Shown here: piece after piece, positions 1-27,608 of the stretch
Layout of the letters: every line of letters starts with the position of its first letter
How positions within the stretch are numbered: the first letter of the stretch is position 1
Made by a program: the position numbers and the translations under genes
Assembly: GCF_026213295.1 (NCBI RefSeq)
Contig: NC_079420.1
Location: 3,292,691-3,356,690, forward strand
DNA: 64,000 nucleotides
From: Gadus chalcogrammus
Lineage: Eukaryota; Chordata; Actinopteri; Gadiformes; Gadidae
Direction: 5' to 3'
The notes under the pieces: model-generated
The model's input: only the letters and a program-made list of their open reading frames with translations
Databases searched by the model: none
What the model was told of the DNA's origin: nothing

Positions 1-64
1 AGGGGTGAGAGAAGGAGCAATGGATGAAAATAGGAGTGAGCGAGCACACCCCACTCTCAATCAC

Positions 65-66
<2 letters not shown>

Positions 67-98
<32 letters not shown>
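67..98. repeat. Poly(C) homopolymer, 32 bp
   Basis: An uninterrupted run of 32 cytosines lies near the left edge. It is a simple repeat and its true length may be affected by sequencing. No gene is seen next to it. Confidence 0.95.
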
Positions 99-100
<2 letters not shown>

Positions 101-850
101 CCGGCAGAGCATGTCAGAGTGATACATTAGGTCCATCACCATGGCGACGGCCTCCACCACCACCACCACCAAATGGAATGTCACCTCGCTAATCAGCTCG
201 GTGGTTTCTCCGTCCCAGTGTCTGTTTTTGTTCCGTCACGCGATCCCCGTGAGATTGCCCGTGCGGTGGTTGTGTTTTTTCTCAGCAGGCTTTAATCACA
301 CCTACCCTGCAAGGTCAGTCACGTCACACGGGTAGGGGAGGGGGGGGGGGGACATTACCTCAACCAGAGGCCAGAGCTCTAGATCAAACCCCCCCGGAAA
401 CTGATGCTGTTCGATGGGTTAGGGATAATGATGCCATTAATTAACAAGGCTTCTTTCCCTCCTCGGCCTTTAGTCCGGGCCCGACAGCAGTGTGGGTCTG
501 AGTAGGTACCGTGTGGACCCGAGGGAGGAGAGACACGTGCAGAAGCAGGATCGAAAAGAGCCCTTACCACGGACTTAATGAGCTCCGCTATTCAGATGTA
601 AAACAACCCATGTTTGCCTTTTCAAAGGAAAATGCAAAAACAAAACTGGGTCAACGGAATGGAGACGTAATGCAGAATCCTTTTTCATGCATGGAAAGGG
701 TTGGCCTCTTTACATGAGCAATCACGTATAAGTGTTTATACACATTTATACATTCATTTTTAATATGCAGATTATGCTTTTACCATCAGGGTTCCGTCAT
801 GCAAACCCACAGCTGTGGGATTGCATCTGTGCGTGTGTGCGTATATTTTT

Positions 851-873
851 GCGTGTGTGTGTGTTCATGTGTG

Positions 874-962
<89 letters not shown>
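851..962. repeat. (GT)n microsatellite
   Basis: About 110 bp of GT dinucleotides, with a few interruptions at the left edge (GCGT, TTCAT). It is a simple repeat in intergenic sequence. Confidence 0.95.
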
Positions 963-969
<7 letters not shown>

Positions 970-1940
970 CATATGTGAGTGTGTGTGTTATATTATGCGA
1001 TACCAAGAGGGAGGCAGAACAAAGCACAAAGACAATTGATGGGGGTGTTCATCCGTTTGATCACAACCCAACGCCTCCCACCTGAGCACATTATCTCTGG
1101 AAGGTTCTATGCTAAATGGAAAGGGGACACCACCGGTAACAATGAGGCTGTGGCGGGCCCACTGAGAACAGAACCACGGAGGAAGAGAGAGGAGCTCTAA
1201 TGATAGGTTCACAGGGCCCGGTTATAAAGAAAAGAGGTTGAAATAGTCTTAAGGGGGGAATAAGCCCTGTGAGCTCAGTGTTTCTACGCACGGGAAGCTG
1301 GGAGCGTTTTCCGTTGGCAGCCAAAGTGAAAAAGACATACGCCATGCCCGACGTCTCCTCCGCCCCCGCGGAGAAGCTTGGCTTAACTAGGCAGAGTACC
1401 AAAGTACGATGGGCGAGAGAGATTAAACTGAGGGGAAAGCAAGGGTAAAGCGAAAAACAGATCCGCTCGGGGTTTGAGGGAAGCGTACCGAATACACAGA
1501 GGGAGAACCGACTCCTACTCGGCGGTGTAGTATTTTAAGCCCAAACAAGTTTTTGTACACACTTTGTGTGAAACATTGTTTGAAAGTGCGATGCGGGCGG
1601 AAGCATCCCACTTGTAGGTGAGAGTCAAAAACTGTGTAGCCGTTATAATCTAGCTGTTCGTTGTAACCTAGCTGTTCATTAGCAGAGGGGTTATGCAGGA
1701 CGGCCGGTCGGGTGAGGGAACCCAGAGAGGGAAGAGGGGTTACAAGAGCAGAGAAGAGGGGAACGGCAAGTGAAGAGAGGAGGGAAGAAACAAGTGAAGA
1801 GGAGCAGATAGGACATCAGTGGTACATCACGGGAACATTGTGCCCCATCCTAGACGAAAGAACAGGGAGAAAAGGAAAGCAAAGAAATAAGAAAGAGACG
1901 ATGTGATATGATGTGGCCACTGCACAGCATAAGGGCACTG

Positions 1941-2135
<195 letters not shown>

Positions 2136-2232
2136 TAGGAAAAAATATGATTGTGGATATGAAATAGGGGGAGCAGAAATATGAGCCGTTTGAGGAGAGA
2201 ACACGTGTGGGCAGGAGCTCTCGAAGGCACAT

Positions 2233-2328
<96 letters not shown>
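2233..2328. repeat. (GT)n microsatellite
   Basis: About 95 bp of near-perfect GT dinucleotides between two GA arrays. Confidence 0.95.
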
Positions 2329-2329
<1 letters not shown>

Positions 2330-2402
2330 AGCAGAAGATGTGGGCGCTGAAGAGCAGAGGACAGAGACTGAAAGAAAGAGCTGGAGAGGAGAGAGACAGA
2401 GT

Positions 2403-2561
<159 letters not shown>

Positions 2562-2949
2562 ATTGGTCGGTAGGGGAGCAGTGTGTGTGGGAGGATGAAG
2601 GAGGTGGTGGTGCTTGCGAGGTAAATAGGCGCATCTCAAACCTCAGCCCAGGACCATCAATCTGCCGTAGCATGTGTGTGGGTGCGTGTTCGTCTGGGTG
2701 CTTCTTTGGGGTGAGATTGCAGTTTAAGAGATTGAGCCGAGCACACCCCCATATTCACCTCCAGGAAGTAGCAGAAGAGATTTGCCATTAAGGGTCACAT
2801 TTTATGGCACCCCCTTTCAAATTTCTATCAATAATATCGCCCAGACGGGGGAGTTTAACCACATGCCATCATACTTACATAATAATACATAATACATAAT
2901 ACTAGGACAGGTAGGTTGTCATTATTACTTATCTCTCAAACCATCAGTC

Positions 2950-3077
<128 letters not shown>

Positions 3078-3390
3078 CCATCTTCATTATGGTCAATCAG
3101 ACAGGCTTGAAGCTAGATTAAAAAGCCCACAACTCCACTGCCTGGGGTGCTCTGAACGTCAGGCCCAAGGGCCCGTGCTCTCAGGCCCTTGACGTGATAA
3201 CTAAAGGAGGATGAAGAGGACGAAGAGGACGAGGCCCCTGGGATCGCGTCAAGCCTCTGAACGTGGAGATGAAGGGCTTCAGTCCCCTGAGGAGACGGAT
3301 TGTGCATGAAGGAGATTGACCTATAACACAAGCCGAGGAGAGACTCCATGTTATTGAATTTTAAAAAATAAGCCTTCGACTTATACTTAA

Positions 3391-3566
3391 AGGTGAAGTG
3401 TGTATGATCAAGCAGCATCTAGCCGTCGAGGTTGTAGCTTGCAACATACTTAACGATTCTTATTATCATGGGATTAAACACTGATTCAAACGTACTTATG
3501 AATGTTATATTCGATTTCTGCCAAGTCTGTTCCCTTATTGGCCCCTCAGTTGCACACACTGCACCT
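3391..3566. mobile_element. Short TTAA-flanked inverted-repeat element (MITE)
   Basis: The two ends are inverted copies of AGGTGAAGTGTGTA and AGGTGCAGTGTGTG, and both are flanked by TTAA (3,387-3,390 and 3,567-3,570). The element is 176 bp and has no coding capacity. The TTAA flank is what piggyBac-type elements leave on insertion, and similar 'AGGTGCAGTGTGTA' ends are common in teleost genomes. The superfamily assignment is an inference; the inverted ends and the TTAA flanks are directly visible. Confidence 0.75.
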
Positions 3567-3869
3567 TTAAAGAGCACAGGAGTTTTTAGTGTTTCTCCTC
3601 CTGCTGAAAGGTTCCTGGTTCAAACCCCAACGTCTGCAATCGACCTGTTGTACGTCACATCCTTGAACAACGTATCTAACCCTTCCTCGCTCGTTAATGA
3701 CACGTATCTACTAAATGTCTGGGCAGACCTCAGTTCAGCCAATGTTTTTTGTCGGAAATATGGCGGTAAAATAGAGGAAACATACTCTGTCAGAGTGTCT
3801 CGGAGCAGCAAAAGCAGGAAACTCCAGCCTGGACACACCCGTGCCGGGGTCAGAAGATCAGTGACCCAG

Positions 3870-4007
<138 letters not shown>

Positions 4008-5150
4008 CAGCCCTGTCTGGACGCCTATTGACAACCAGCGGAGCACACACACTTTGGAACACACTTCTCCCACTGGGGTCATGCACGAGACGCAACAACA
4101 ACAACAACTTCATTTAGCTTGTTCCCTGCCATGCCTTTTCCATCACACTGGGCCATTGTGAGTTGTGGAAATGAATGAACAGCCGCTATCAATGGAAACT
4201 ATAATGACAGGGGAAAGAGCCCCTTCGTGAAATATAAAGTAGGCTAAATATGACAATCAGGAGCTGTTCCACAGGCAGTCACTTTCCATTTGGAGCTACA
4301 ACAACAGCAATAGCATTCATCATGGAGCGAGACATTCCAACAAATGTAAAGTACGTAGAATATGACAATCGGGAGCATGTCCATGTGAAATAAAATTCAT
4401 TCAGCTCGACACCAACGATTCAACACGCCTCCGAAAACATCCCATAATAATCTCTTCATGCATGTATAAAAAAGGGTTGCAAAAAAACAAGCCCAAAAAA
4501 ATAACATCAAGGAGATCATTTTTAGACGCACAAACTTCACCGGAGCCCTAATAACAAAAGGCTGCAGACTGTTTCCGCACGCTGCTTCCCCTCCTTCGCC
4601 CGCTGATCCGTTACCTGGCGTGGATGCGTGGTCTCCCTTCAGATGATCACAGAAGCCATGGCGGACTCTCGTAGCGTGCCCACTCGTCGGATCGACTGCA
4701 AGACTCAGCCGAGTCGTGTCACAACATTAATCTTCCCACTTTCTATCACCTTACCACCAACCTTATCCTCCCCTGCCAGCCTCCTCTTCCTCCCTCCCTC
4801 TTCCTCCCTCCCTCCCTCCCTCCCTCTCCCCCTCTCTCTCTCTCGTTACTCACTCTTCCACTTCTCCCAACACCTCCTCGATTCACCACTTCTCCAGCTT
4901 GCTTCAGAGTAAACATTCTTTACTGTTTCTGAACGGGGCTTAACTGGTGACCCGTCCTTTCGTACACATTACTATCTTACCCCACGCTCAGACTGAAGCG
5001 GACCACAGCAGCGGCAACACATGGGGGACACACACACACAAACACACACACACACACACCAAAACAGACTTTACAGACCTGTAGAGTCCAGTGCTTCCTC
5101 GATGAGTGGTGGCAAACGAAATCCATCCATAGCTCCCTAGCAGCAGCAGC

Positions 5151-5151
<1 letters not shown>

Positions 5152-5221
<70 letters not shown>
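5152..5221. repeat. (GA)n microsatellite
   Basis: About 70 bp of perfect GA dinucleotides. Confidence 0.95.
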
Positions 5222-5225
<4 letters not shown>

Positions 5226-5494
5226 CGAGAGGGTCAGGGCTCCACACGCCCACCTCAGCTGCAGAGAGAGAGAGAGAGAGCGAGACCAACAGCAACAACG
5301 GTCTCTACACACAAGAATGCTTCCGCACAAACACACACACACACGCGCGAGGACACAGCAGCGCTGTACCTCGGGAGGTCCGGAGCGTGGGAGAGATGCC
5401 GCTCGGGAAGGAGGGAAGAGGGAAAGACGCTGTTTTACAGACGGCAAGCTTTGTTTCTCCTCAGATCTGTAGTGGCACAGCCACCCCTCCAGCC

Positions 5495-5657
<163 letters not shown>

Positions 5658-6402
5658 AACCCTCTTAGTCCTCTCACACTTACTCTCATCCTTTCTCGCT
5701 CACACACAGACGCACACACACACACACACACACTCACTCTGCCTGCTTTTAACTTGTTTGGTTCCAACTGCTCCGTTCTTTTGCAGGGGTCACTCACTCA
5801 TGCATACATGCAAACATACACACAGAGGCACACAAACACTCTCACACACAGCATCAGCTTCTGCTCCAAATGGATTTACCTATATTGTGATCCAGACGAC
5901 GACTTTTAGCGGAGACTGATATCTTACCTTTCAGATTGCTGAGCATTTCCCCCTTCATTGTTGACTTCCTCCACAATGTACTCCCTCTCTCTCTCTCTCT
6001 CTCGTTCCCTCCCTTCCTCTCCCCCCTTTCTCACTCTAGAATGTTTACTTCTAATGAATAGCAGCTCTTAGCTATTAACAGTATCAGGTAGGTCACGCTC
6101 TCTCTCTCTCTCACATCACTCTCTCCCTCCCTCCCTAAACGTCTCCCCCCCCTGCCTCTTATCTGGGTTACGTATGCGTAGCTAACCAGAAATCCACCAG
6201 AAGATATGTCAGCCCGGACCGTGAGACAGGGGCTCAGGCCTTAACCTCCTCACTGCTGGCTCTGGGAGAAAAATATTCCTATCAAAGAGCAGGAAGTGAA
6301 CTGCGGACAAACTACCTCATGCACAGTCACTCCCACACGCACGCGCATATACATACTCACACAGACAAACTTATAAATAATGTAGTGCTGTGGCATCTGA
6401 AA

Positions 6403-6654
<252 letters not shown>

Positions 6655-6933
6655 GGAACAGGAACACAGCAATGATCTGAATGTGTGTTCTTCTGTGCAG
6701 CTGTGGCTGGCTCACTGTGTGTCAGCTGGGGAAGTTTCTTCTCTGCTAGCTTGCATCATCCAGAGGAGGACCCAAAACAGAGAAGTGAACCAGTGAGACT
6801 ACATTCCATGCTTGTATCTTGTATCGGTTCCTTCCCCTCCCCATCACTTCATGGTCAGCCAGGCTTTATCGCTACTTAAGGATGCAAAGTGACCTGAAGT
6901 TACCTTGCAATGTGCTCAAAACACAATCACCGA

Positions 6934-7042
<109 letters not shown>

Positions 7043-9274
7043 CAGAGTCTAGATTGGTTGGCTGGTTGACAAGGGGTTGAAAATGCACTGACTGCGTCTG
7101 GCCCCCTTCCATTTTCGGCTGCCCTTGTGTTCCATCTTCGTCACCCCGCGTTGGCATGACGACTGGCCATAAGGCCTGGATCATGTGATCATCCGGCGCT
7201 TGACAAAAGACCATCTAAGCATCAGTCCTGTTGGGACGGCGCCAGGAACAGTGCGTCGCCGGGCATTAGCAAGTGAACTCGAAGGTTACGGCGCAGTATG
7301 CCACGTTGTGGCGAGCATGAAGGGATCGATTGATAAAATGACATGAAAATTAACAGAATAAAATGAATTACCGACAAACTTTGCTGACACATTTCTGTGG
7401 TTCTACCCGTTGTTTCTCCAAAGACTAAAAGAGGATAGATCTGTCGGCCAGATAGCAGTAATATTGGAGTGTAAATCAAACATAATAACATTTCAAAGCG
7501 ATGTTATGGCAACGTGGGTAAAGCAGAGCGGATCTTAGTCCTTAAGCTCATCGTATAAAGGGTGACACAGGACTTGAGTCGCAGCAGTGGGCGTATCTAG
7601 AGCTGTTTGCTTGGGCGTGGGGATCTGTCACGCAAGACTATGAGCTCATTCAGCTGGAACTCAGACCTTCATACTGGTTCCTTTGTTTTGTCCACATTCA
7701 ACGAGTCCGATATCATGCACGGAAATCATGACAGACGCAGACACTGATGCAACTTCAAGATGAACTGACTTAAATACACATACTGTACACACACAGACAC
7801 ACGCACGCACACACACTCACACACACATACACACAGTGGTTTCGATTTGATGTACACTTTAAACAAAGAAACTGCTGGGGTTTCAAGCAGTCGAAAGGGT
7901 CAGGAATTAAAAATCTCACCCGGTATTTCGGGTGGACCATCTGCTCGTTAGCAACCAGCCAGATGTAACGCTAATGAGCATAATCAGCGGCTCAGAGCCT
8001 GGGTTAAGGGAAAACATGGAACCGGATTTGTGTGCCCTTCTGACCCTTGAAGTGTCCCCACTGGTGTCAAGGGTATAATGACGAGCGATATTGCAGTATC
8101 TGGTGGCTGCTGCTGCCTAGCCTATTTATAAATACGTTGTGCATGCGATACGAGGGGCATCCTTTCCCGCAGACCACACGTGTACACCTTTCATCAGAGG
8201 CAGTTTGATTGTGAGTCTAATAGTGATCAACAGGCTGTGTAATTACTCTGAGACGGTGTATTATTACAACCAGTCAGCTGGCTGGGTAATGGAGCCTCCG
8301 AGCTGTGGAAGACAGTGATTCACTTCGCAGTCCCCGTTATGGCACCACACTGCCAGCCCAGCACCTCGCCGGAGCTGGATAGTTGCTTAGCAACCACAGG
8401 AAATTGGAGGTGCTTTTGAATAAGGGTTTCTTTTTTTCGGCGCTCTGGTGCTCTTTTTGTCCTTTTTATGAATATCCTATGATCCCATGGACAAATGTTG
8501 TCATAAATCCGTTCCTATGTGTGCCTTCAGGCGCGTGAGGGTTTTAGTGTCGCGGTGTAGGGATGCGGTTACAGCCGGAGAATATCGGATATTGTCGGCT
8601 GCGTGAAATTTGCGCAAAAGCGCTGTAGCTGTGGAAGGGAACATGGTTTGGACTGTTGCCATGACGGCATCAACAGGAAGTGGAAAGGGCCCCGAATCCC
8701 CGATGGTGCCAGAGCCTTCTAAATCAGCCTGCGAGTCAGCAGCGGGGTCACAACTTTCCCATGTTATCAGCTCATCGCATTTCATGCGGGGAGGACGGCA
8801 CACTTTTTCCATCAAACTCACACAAAAACAGGTACTACAACATGCGGAGGCGTCCACAAGGCAGAGTTGCCGAAGACAGAATACTCCACATGTATTCTCC
8901 GGGAACACGGCGAAAAACCCCGCTCTGAATACAAACGCTATCAAAGCTTATTATAGCTACGCACACATCCCACTCATCCCCTTGTGTCTCATCCTGTGAG
9001 CGGGAAAAAAAAAACACGCACCCTCCCGCCATCTTCCTCCGGTGACACGCCAAGGCAGTAACCCCCGGCGACGTCATTTTTGTTTTCTTTCCAGCACTGT
9101 ACCCCCCCCGCCGTCGCCGTCGCCATGCCAACCTGTGTGGTAGACGCAGGCAGCAGCAACAGGTCTCCGACTGGGCATCCCAGAGAGGATAATGAGGTCC
9201 GGAGATAATTAGCAGCTGATTGTGGAGACCGCGGTGGTGTGGACCAGTAAGCCTCTGGCGGAGCAGTTGAATGG

Positions 9275-9394
<120 letters not shown>

Positions 9395-11727
9395 CTGCCT
9401 GATGATCAAAGGGAAAGCAGCTACTAGACGGTAGAGAGGAAAGGTGGCTTGCACATCAAAAAGAAGGTTTGTCTTTTATGATATACGAGATAATGGAGAG
9501 AGAAACAGATAGTGTGGGGAAAAAGAAAAGGGAATATTGTGCAGAATTCACACATGCAGCTGCTCGTTTAAAGGAGCGCGTGTGTGTATGTGGGTGAGCG
9601 CGTGTAACATGTGCAAATCTATATTGTGTTTGTGTCACACACACACGCACAGGCACACACACACACACACACACACACACACCACTTCAAGGGCTCGTAT
9701 GCAATTCATCCCTGGAAGCTTGAACTGTACCAGAACCCCCGCCTTCAACCTCCTACACCAACAACCCACCGAGCGACACCTCACGACCCAGCGCGCAGCC
9801 ACGGAATCTCTCCCTTTCTGGTGGACGGTAGTCATGCAGGCATCTCCGTAGTAAAATACACTGGGAACCATGACTCATATGTAATATATGTGTGTGCAAG
9901 TATGGGAAATTATACCTTGAGCCATGTTTACACAAGTAATCGTGCAAAGTAATGTACATGTAGGTATATGCTATGCATTTGCGATTACCCATGTTCATAA
10001 AGACCATGTTTACCCTTTAATAGGTCCATGTGTTTACCCTGCTGCTGGTCTTAGTGCGTAGTTTCGGACGCATTCATGCGCGTGACGACATACTGTTGTT
10101 GGCTGAGTGGCCGGAAAGAATAAAGGTGTTGCGAAATCACGGTGAATGTGACACTAACGCCCTCTGGTGGCCGTGACGCCACCTTTAGGAGACGCAAACA
10201 TTAAAAAGGCAAACGGCTTTTAATTGAAAGGCTTGTTTAATTAACAAACAAAAAAAATGCTGCCAGACAAAGGCACCTGTAGCATGACAGTATTGGATGT
10301 ATTGATCACACAGTGTGCAGGATGTGCCAAGTGTGTAAACCAGCTATATTACAGCTGTAGAGGGACGTCTTCATCCCAAAATCAAAGGTCGAACAACGGT
10401 CAAAAGTGGAATACAGAGGTAAAAAACGAAAGAAATACAAAATAAAGACAAAAACAATGTTGTTATGGCAGACCAAAGAACTTAAAAAACATTGACCATG
10501 GCCCGCTCTGACACGTGTTCAGAATGGTTGCTTCATGAATACATGGTCATCATTCAACAAGTCCTCACTTTCATAAACACACAACACATACTTCACAGTG
10601 TCACCTTTTGCTACTCAATCAATGTTAAGACTACCATAAGGATTATTAAGATATTAAAAACACAAAAGATATTATACATGTACGTTTCAAAAACACACAC
10701 ACACACTGAGAGTGTGTGTGTGTGTGTGAGTGTGTGTGTGTGGCTTTGTTTAACAGAACAAACCAAATGTTAAGTCACGAAGCGATAACAGGGCCGTTAG
10801 ATAGCTTCTCGGCTCTGGAGACACCAGCTGGCCGCAGAGTGGGTGGATCTCCCTCGCAGACATTAAATACTCCCACCTCATACTCTGAACCCCCTCCCAC
10901 ACAACATTCAAACTTTTTTTTTTTTTTTTAAAACAGTGGTCGTTAAAAAAAACTAAAATGATAAAATAACTCAAACATATTGCACTCATAGAAAGGAATC
11001 AGGAAGTGTAAACAGAGAAACTCTAAGAAAGTGGCCGACCACGATGGACATATGAGGCAATAGTGAGAAGACAAAAACAAGTAAAAGATCCATGCATTCC
11101 AGTCTCCCAAATGTCTTCAGTTGTGTCCATGTATGTGTACCCTCTTCATCGGCGCGCAATATGAGACGGTCTGTCTGTTTTATGCAAGTTAAAATGAGAC
11201 TGCATAGGGAAAAAGAAGTGTTAACCAATAGTATTTCATGGTTTTAAGAGTAAACAGTATCTCTACGACGAGAGAACTGGGATCCCCTTGCTTGATACAC
11301 CCTTATATTGGGTTTGAAATTTAAAGTTAGGCGCAGTTAAGACACATATCAAGACCAATCACATTATAAACGACTACTTACGTTAACAATCCATAACTCT
11401 CCATCGAATTAAAAGTTGGTGTGTATGGAACGCACACATTTTAATGTCCTCCTTCAATAAAAATGATTCTCATTTGAAAAAAACGTTAGTGGCACGTGCA
11501 CATTTGAGATGAGGGAGATTATTAACCATTTGTTCGAATCGTACCGCCAAAGCATCTGCTCAGTGAGCAGACTCACAACGCCTTTCGGACGATTGTACAA
11601 CCAATCCTCCGAAAGAAAAGCCCTTAGTGACAGCTCGGAGCCTCCTCCGACATCATTAGTGTTGGAGAACTGTTCTGTGTTTGTCGACGGCTGGGGGGTG
11701 ACCCTTCCCCTGCCCCCCGCCCCCCAT

Positions 11728-23916
<12,189 letters not shown>

Positions 23917-24048
23917 TGTCCCGGCTTGGATCCACATTAAAGAGAATTTGAAGGAAATACTCAATGTATCGACGGTCTTGAACTCATGTCGACCTCTCTC
24001 ATAATGTCCACTGTGGCCAACATTCAACACAAAAAACAATGAAAAGCA

Positions 24049-24101
24049 AACTCCGCCCTCATGGCTCTGCCGAGTCGATGGGGCGAGGGGAGGGCGGAGT
24101 T
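24049..24101 (-). promoter_or_regulatory. Probable TMCC3 promoter with inverted GC boxes
   Basis: AACTCCGCCCTC (24,049-24,060) and its exact inverse GAGGGCGGAGTT (24,090-24,101) flank a GC-rich core. They lie about 135-185 bp upstream of the chosen ATG. GGGCGG-type GC boxes bind Sp/KLF factors. The location and base composition are consistent with a promoter, but no transcription start is visible. Confidence 0.45.
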
Positions 24102-25049
24102 AACTCTTTCACTCTCCCTCCCGTCCCGTAAATAAAGCCATATGTAGAGCATTTATGCAGGCTCTGATGTAGACCTGTGGTCAAATATTATGCAAACATT
24201 ATTGAATACATTTATTGCTACTCCTGAGCAGCTCTACCTTTAATTTGCAAGGTATTCAAATCCATAATTATAATGTAAATACTTGAATATAAACTACAAA
24301 TCCTACTGCATATAAACCTGCTTTAGGCCTAAGTAGTATGGAATCATACTGCATTTATCCTGTTTTTCTCGAACTAACGACATCATCTCTGAGATTCCTA
24401 GAAAACTTATCAGGATAAAAAAAAAAAGAGAAAGAGAAGCCCTTATTCACTTGAGAGCTCGAGTTCAGGGAAGAAAACAAGTCCTGCCTGTTCAGTTGAA
24501 TCCAGTGTTATTTTGGTTGGAGACCAAAACATGGAGACAGTGGGAGATACTGTATGGTATTATTAGTTTGTCAACTTCGCAGGCCTCCAAGGACTTTTCA
24601 GTGGTTCAGCCCGAAAGCCCATTCTGACATAATCTGGCATGTAGCATGTAACTCAACAGACACTGCTGTAATCATATAGAATCGCTGGGGGGTCAGGCTG
24701 ATAAGCAGCAGAAACCCGATAATTATTCATTAAGAAAAACATATACAATGTACATGTATTTGGAAATATTTCCTTGACGTTAACGCCAGGGACCATGGCA
24801 GTTAAGAGCTCTATGTAAGTCTCACAACCAGTTTCGATTAAAAAACAACATTTTTATCAAAATGTTTTGGAAATTCATAATTTTGGAAATATAAATGAAT
24901 GCCCACATCCCCACCAATTGGTTGGGGAAGACATACATTTCCAAAATTGACAGGTTCACCAATCGTAAATAGAAACAATAAAATAAAATAAAGTAAGAGA
25001 AACCGTAATAATACAGCTAGATTTGGAATGTGTACATTACATACTGTTC

Positions 25050-26750
25050 TGCAAGCTTTTTATCATTGTCTCTTGACAGCTCTATCATATTCAACCAAAA
25101 AGATTTTCTGGCTTCCACAGTTCCTGGTCGAGCCTTAAGTTGTGCAGTTATATGTTCAAGGTTGACAAGGCTGTGGATCCAGAATGATTTCATGCATGGC
25201 TTAAGCCTTGTAGTAGAGGTTTGAGAGATAGACCAAATAATAGTGGCGAAAGTGGACTGCCCAGTCTCGTTCCACGTTGCAGTGGAAATGGGGAAGAGAT
25301 TATGTCAACCGTTGGGACACTTGCAAAGGTAGACTGATATTGTGCCTTGATCATTGAAGGGACAATTAAGCCCAAATCCAAAACATTGTAATACTGCCCA
25401 CGTATTTTACCACTCCATCGAAAGCTTTTTCTGCACTGAGTGAAAATACTGCACAAGGATTTGGGCGAGTGTCTGCAACATTTATTATATGCAGCAGCCG
25501 TCGCATCCTACAAGGCATCCCACGTCGCATGAAACAAGGCATCCCTTGATAAAGCCTGTTTGGTCTTCATTGGTTAGAGTATGAATAGCACATAGGGCAA
25601 GAGCTTTGGCATACATGTCGCACCTGATTAAGGACATTGGCTTGTAACTGGAGCATTCAAGGGGTCCATTTACTTCTTTCAGTAGAAAAATGATCAGTGC
25701 TGATCTCTGTGAAATGTCCCAGTCTTAATTGCAAAATTCAGAGCTCAGCAAAAGTGTACCCAAAGAGTCCCAAAGTCCTAAATATAGCTAAAGGGGAAGG
25801 CCGTCGAAGCCTGGCGATTTGCCTCTGTCTAGCTATTTTAGAGCTCTGTGCAGCTCACCAAGTTCTTGTTCGACATCCAAACAATCTTGGTCGGTCTTCG
25901 AGCTAGAGGGTAATTCTCATTTATCCAAATAATTTGAGATAACCATTGAACTCAATTTCAGATTTGTAAGAATTTGCAAAAAACGTTTTCAGATTGTCAC
26001 TGATGGTCTGAAGAGTTGTACAATTGTCATTAGCTGTTTATTTCTGTGATATGTACCTTAGTCACACAATATTTACGCATTGGTGCCAGCAGATGACAAG
26101 AGCGCTCTGATTCAAAGTAGTACTTCTCCCTGGTTCCATGCAGGATCAATTCTCCCTTTGATGAGTTTTTTTGTGTTGTATTGTTCTTTCAGAAATGAAA
26201 GCCGGGCAGCCTTATGATCTGAGAAGTTATGCTTTTGTACATTTTGTAGTGATTCGGTTTTCACTTCTAGATTTTTGATCTGGTAAGCCTTTGTTTTAGC
26301 TAGGTTTGAAGAAAATTAAACACAAAAACCCAGGATGAAACATTTTGTTGTCTCCCATAGCAATAAGTTAAGGCATCCACTTGCATTAATATCTTGGATA
26401 TTTAGTAGCTGGTGATTGAACAAGCTGAGGAATTCTTAATTAGTTAATACGGATGTCATCAGCAGCCTTCTGGGGGCCCTTGACTTTGTATTGGGAATTT
26501 CAATGTTGCATGCTAAGTGATCAGATAATAGAATAGGCCATAAAGTAATGGATCAATTCCCTGGAAATAAGCCTTGGCTAACAAAAATTGAATATCTTGG
26601 AAAATGTCTGGAGTAAAACGTTCAATCTTTACTGGTGGTATTCTCTACATGCCAGATTATTTGATTGTTTGATAAGCGTATTCAAGAAGTTGGAAGAAAG
26701 AATAGCCGTTGCATGTGGATTCGATTTATCCAACCCACCCAATGGACTGT
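25050..26750 (-). mobile_element. Decayed L1-clade LINE retrotransposon (reverse transcriptase relic)
   Basis: Reading the minus strand from high to low coordinates, fragments of an L1-type ORF2 follow in the correct order, broken by stops and frameshifts. They are an end-of-endonuclease LLWETTKCF (about 26,340), RLSFLKEQYN (about 26,200), a KSPGFDGLP motif (about 25,800), NGPLECSSYKPMSL (about 25,650), NEDQTGFIKG (about 25,560) and LQRGTRLGSPLSPLLFG (about 25,270). In L1 elements these correspond to the linker and reverse-transcriptase blocks. No intact frame survives. The 5' part and the C-terminal part are missing or unrecognisable. Confidence 0.85.
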
Positions 26751-26782
26751 AGCAAATATATATCCATCCATCATACATCTAG

Positions 26783-26875
26783 ATGGACACTACCACTTGT
26801 GACGTCACTACAACAACGGAAAAGGCCGATTTTATGAGGGCTTTTAATAGCTTATCACACCTGGTGTGCATATCA
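26783..26875. mobile_element. Fragment related to the inverted-repeat element at 37,437
   Basis: The order TGGACAC..., CACTTGTGACGTCACTA, then TTATCACACCTGGTG matches one arm of the larger inverted-repeat element in NR2C1 intron 6. Only one arm is seen here. Confidence 0.5.
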
Positions 26876-27608
26876 CCTCTTTTCAGCCCAGTACATAGCG
26901 CCTGTCTTCATGGGCCGCCAACTGGATTTAGTCTACTTGAAATGGGTCTATTTACCAGCTGCAGCTACTTCCTCAAGTTCAGTGCTCATCTCTTTTACTG
27001 CTTCATTTGTCTTTCATATGTCTCTCCTTATATTACATAGTGCAGGAGGCAGAAACCTTAAGGAACAAAAGTGATCCATCCTTCCAGGGATTGGTATGAG
27101 CGAAAAGTGAAGTTAGTTAATCGACAGACATTTAGGCAAGGCAAAAAAACACTAGTTGAGCAGTAGTGTGAAAGCACCCTTTAAAAAAACAAGGCTGTTT
27201 TAATTTGCCACCACGAACAGTTGGACAAGAGAAATGTCAAACCCATGGCGACAAAGTCAAGTTGCGTGTGTGGGACATTAATCCACAGTCCCAAAATGAA
27301 CTTATATTGTATGAGGTGCTGTTCGTTGGTCATTCTGAAGTAATGCCCAAGAAAAAAAATAGGTTCACCTTAGAGCATTGTGTATTTAGTTATAAGTTGG
27401 ATCAGCACATCCTGGTGGATCCTCAGCTATTTCTAGTCACAACACAATACTTTAAATAATGCTTCACAATATGAATAATAGAGGTCCTCTACCTCAGCTG
27501 ACATATTGACTATCATTTGTTAAATAAGTCAGAATTTATTCCGACATTTTGACTGAATAAATCCTGTTCACCGACAGCCCTAACGCAGAGACTGTTTTCT
27601 CTCAATTA

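Noticed and set aside
27205..27459. 84-codon open frame on the plus strand
   Set aside because: No motif, no splice context and low-quality composition; an isolated chance frame in AT-rich spacer.
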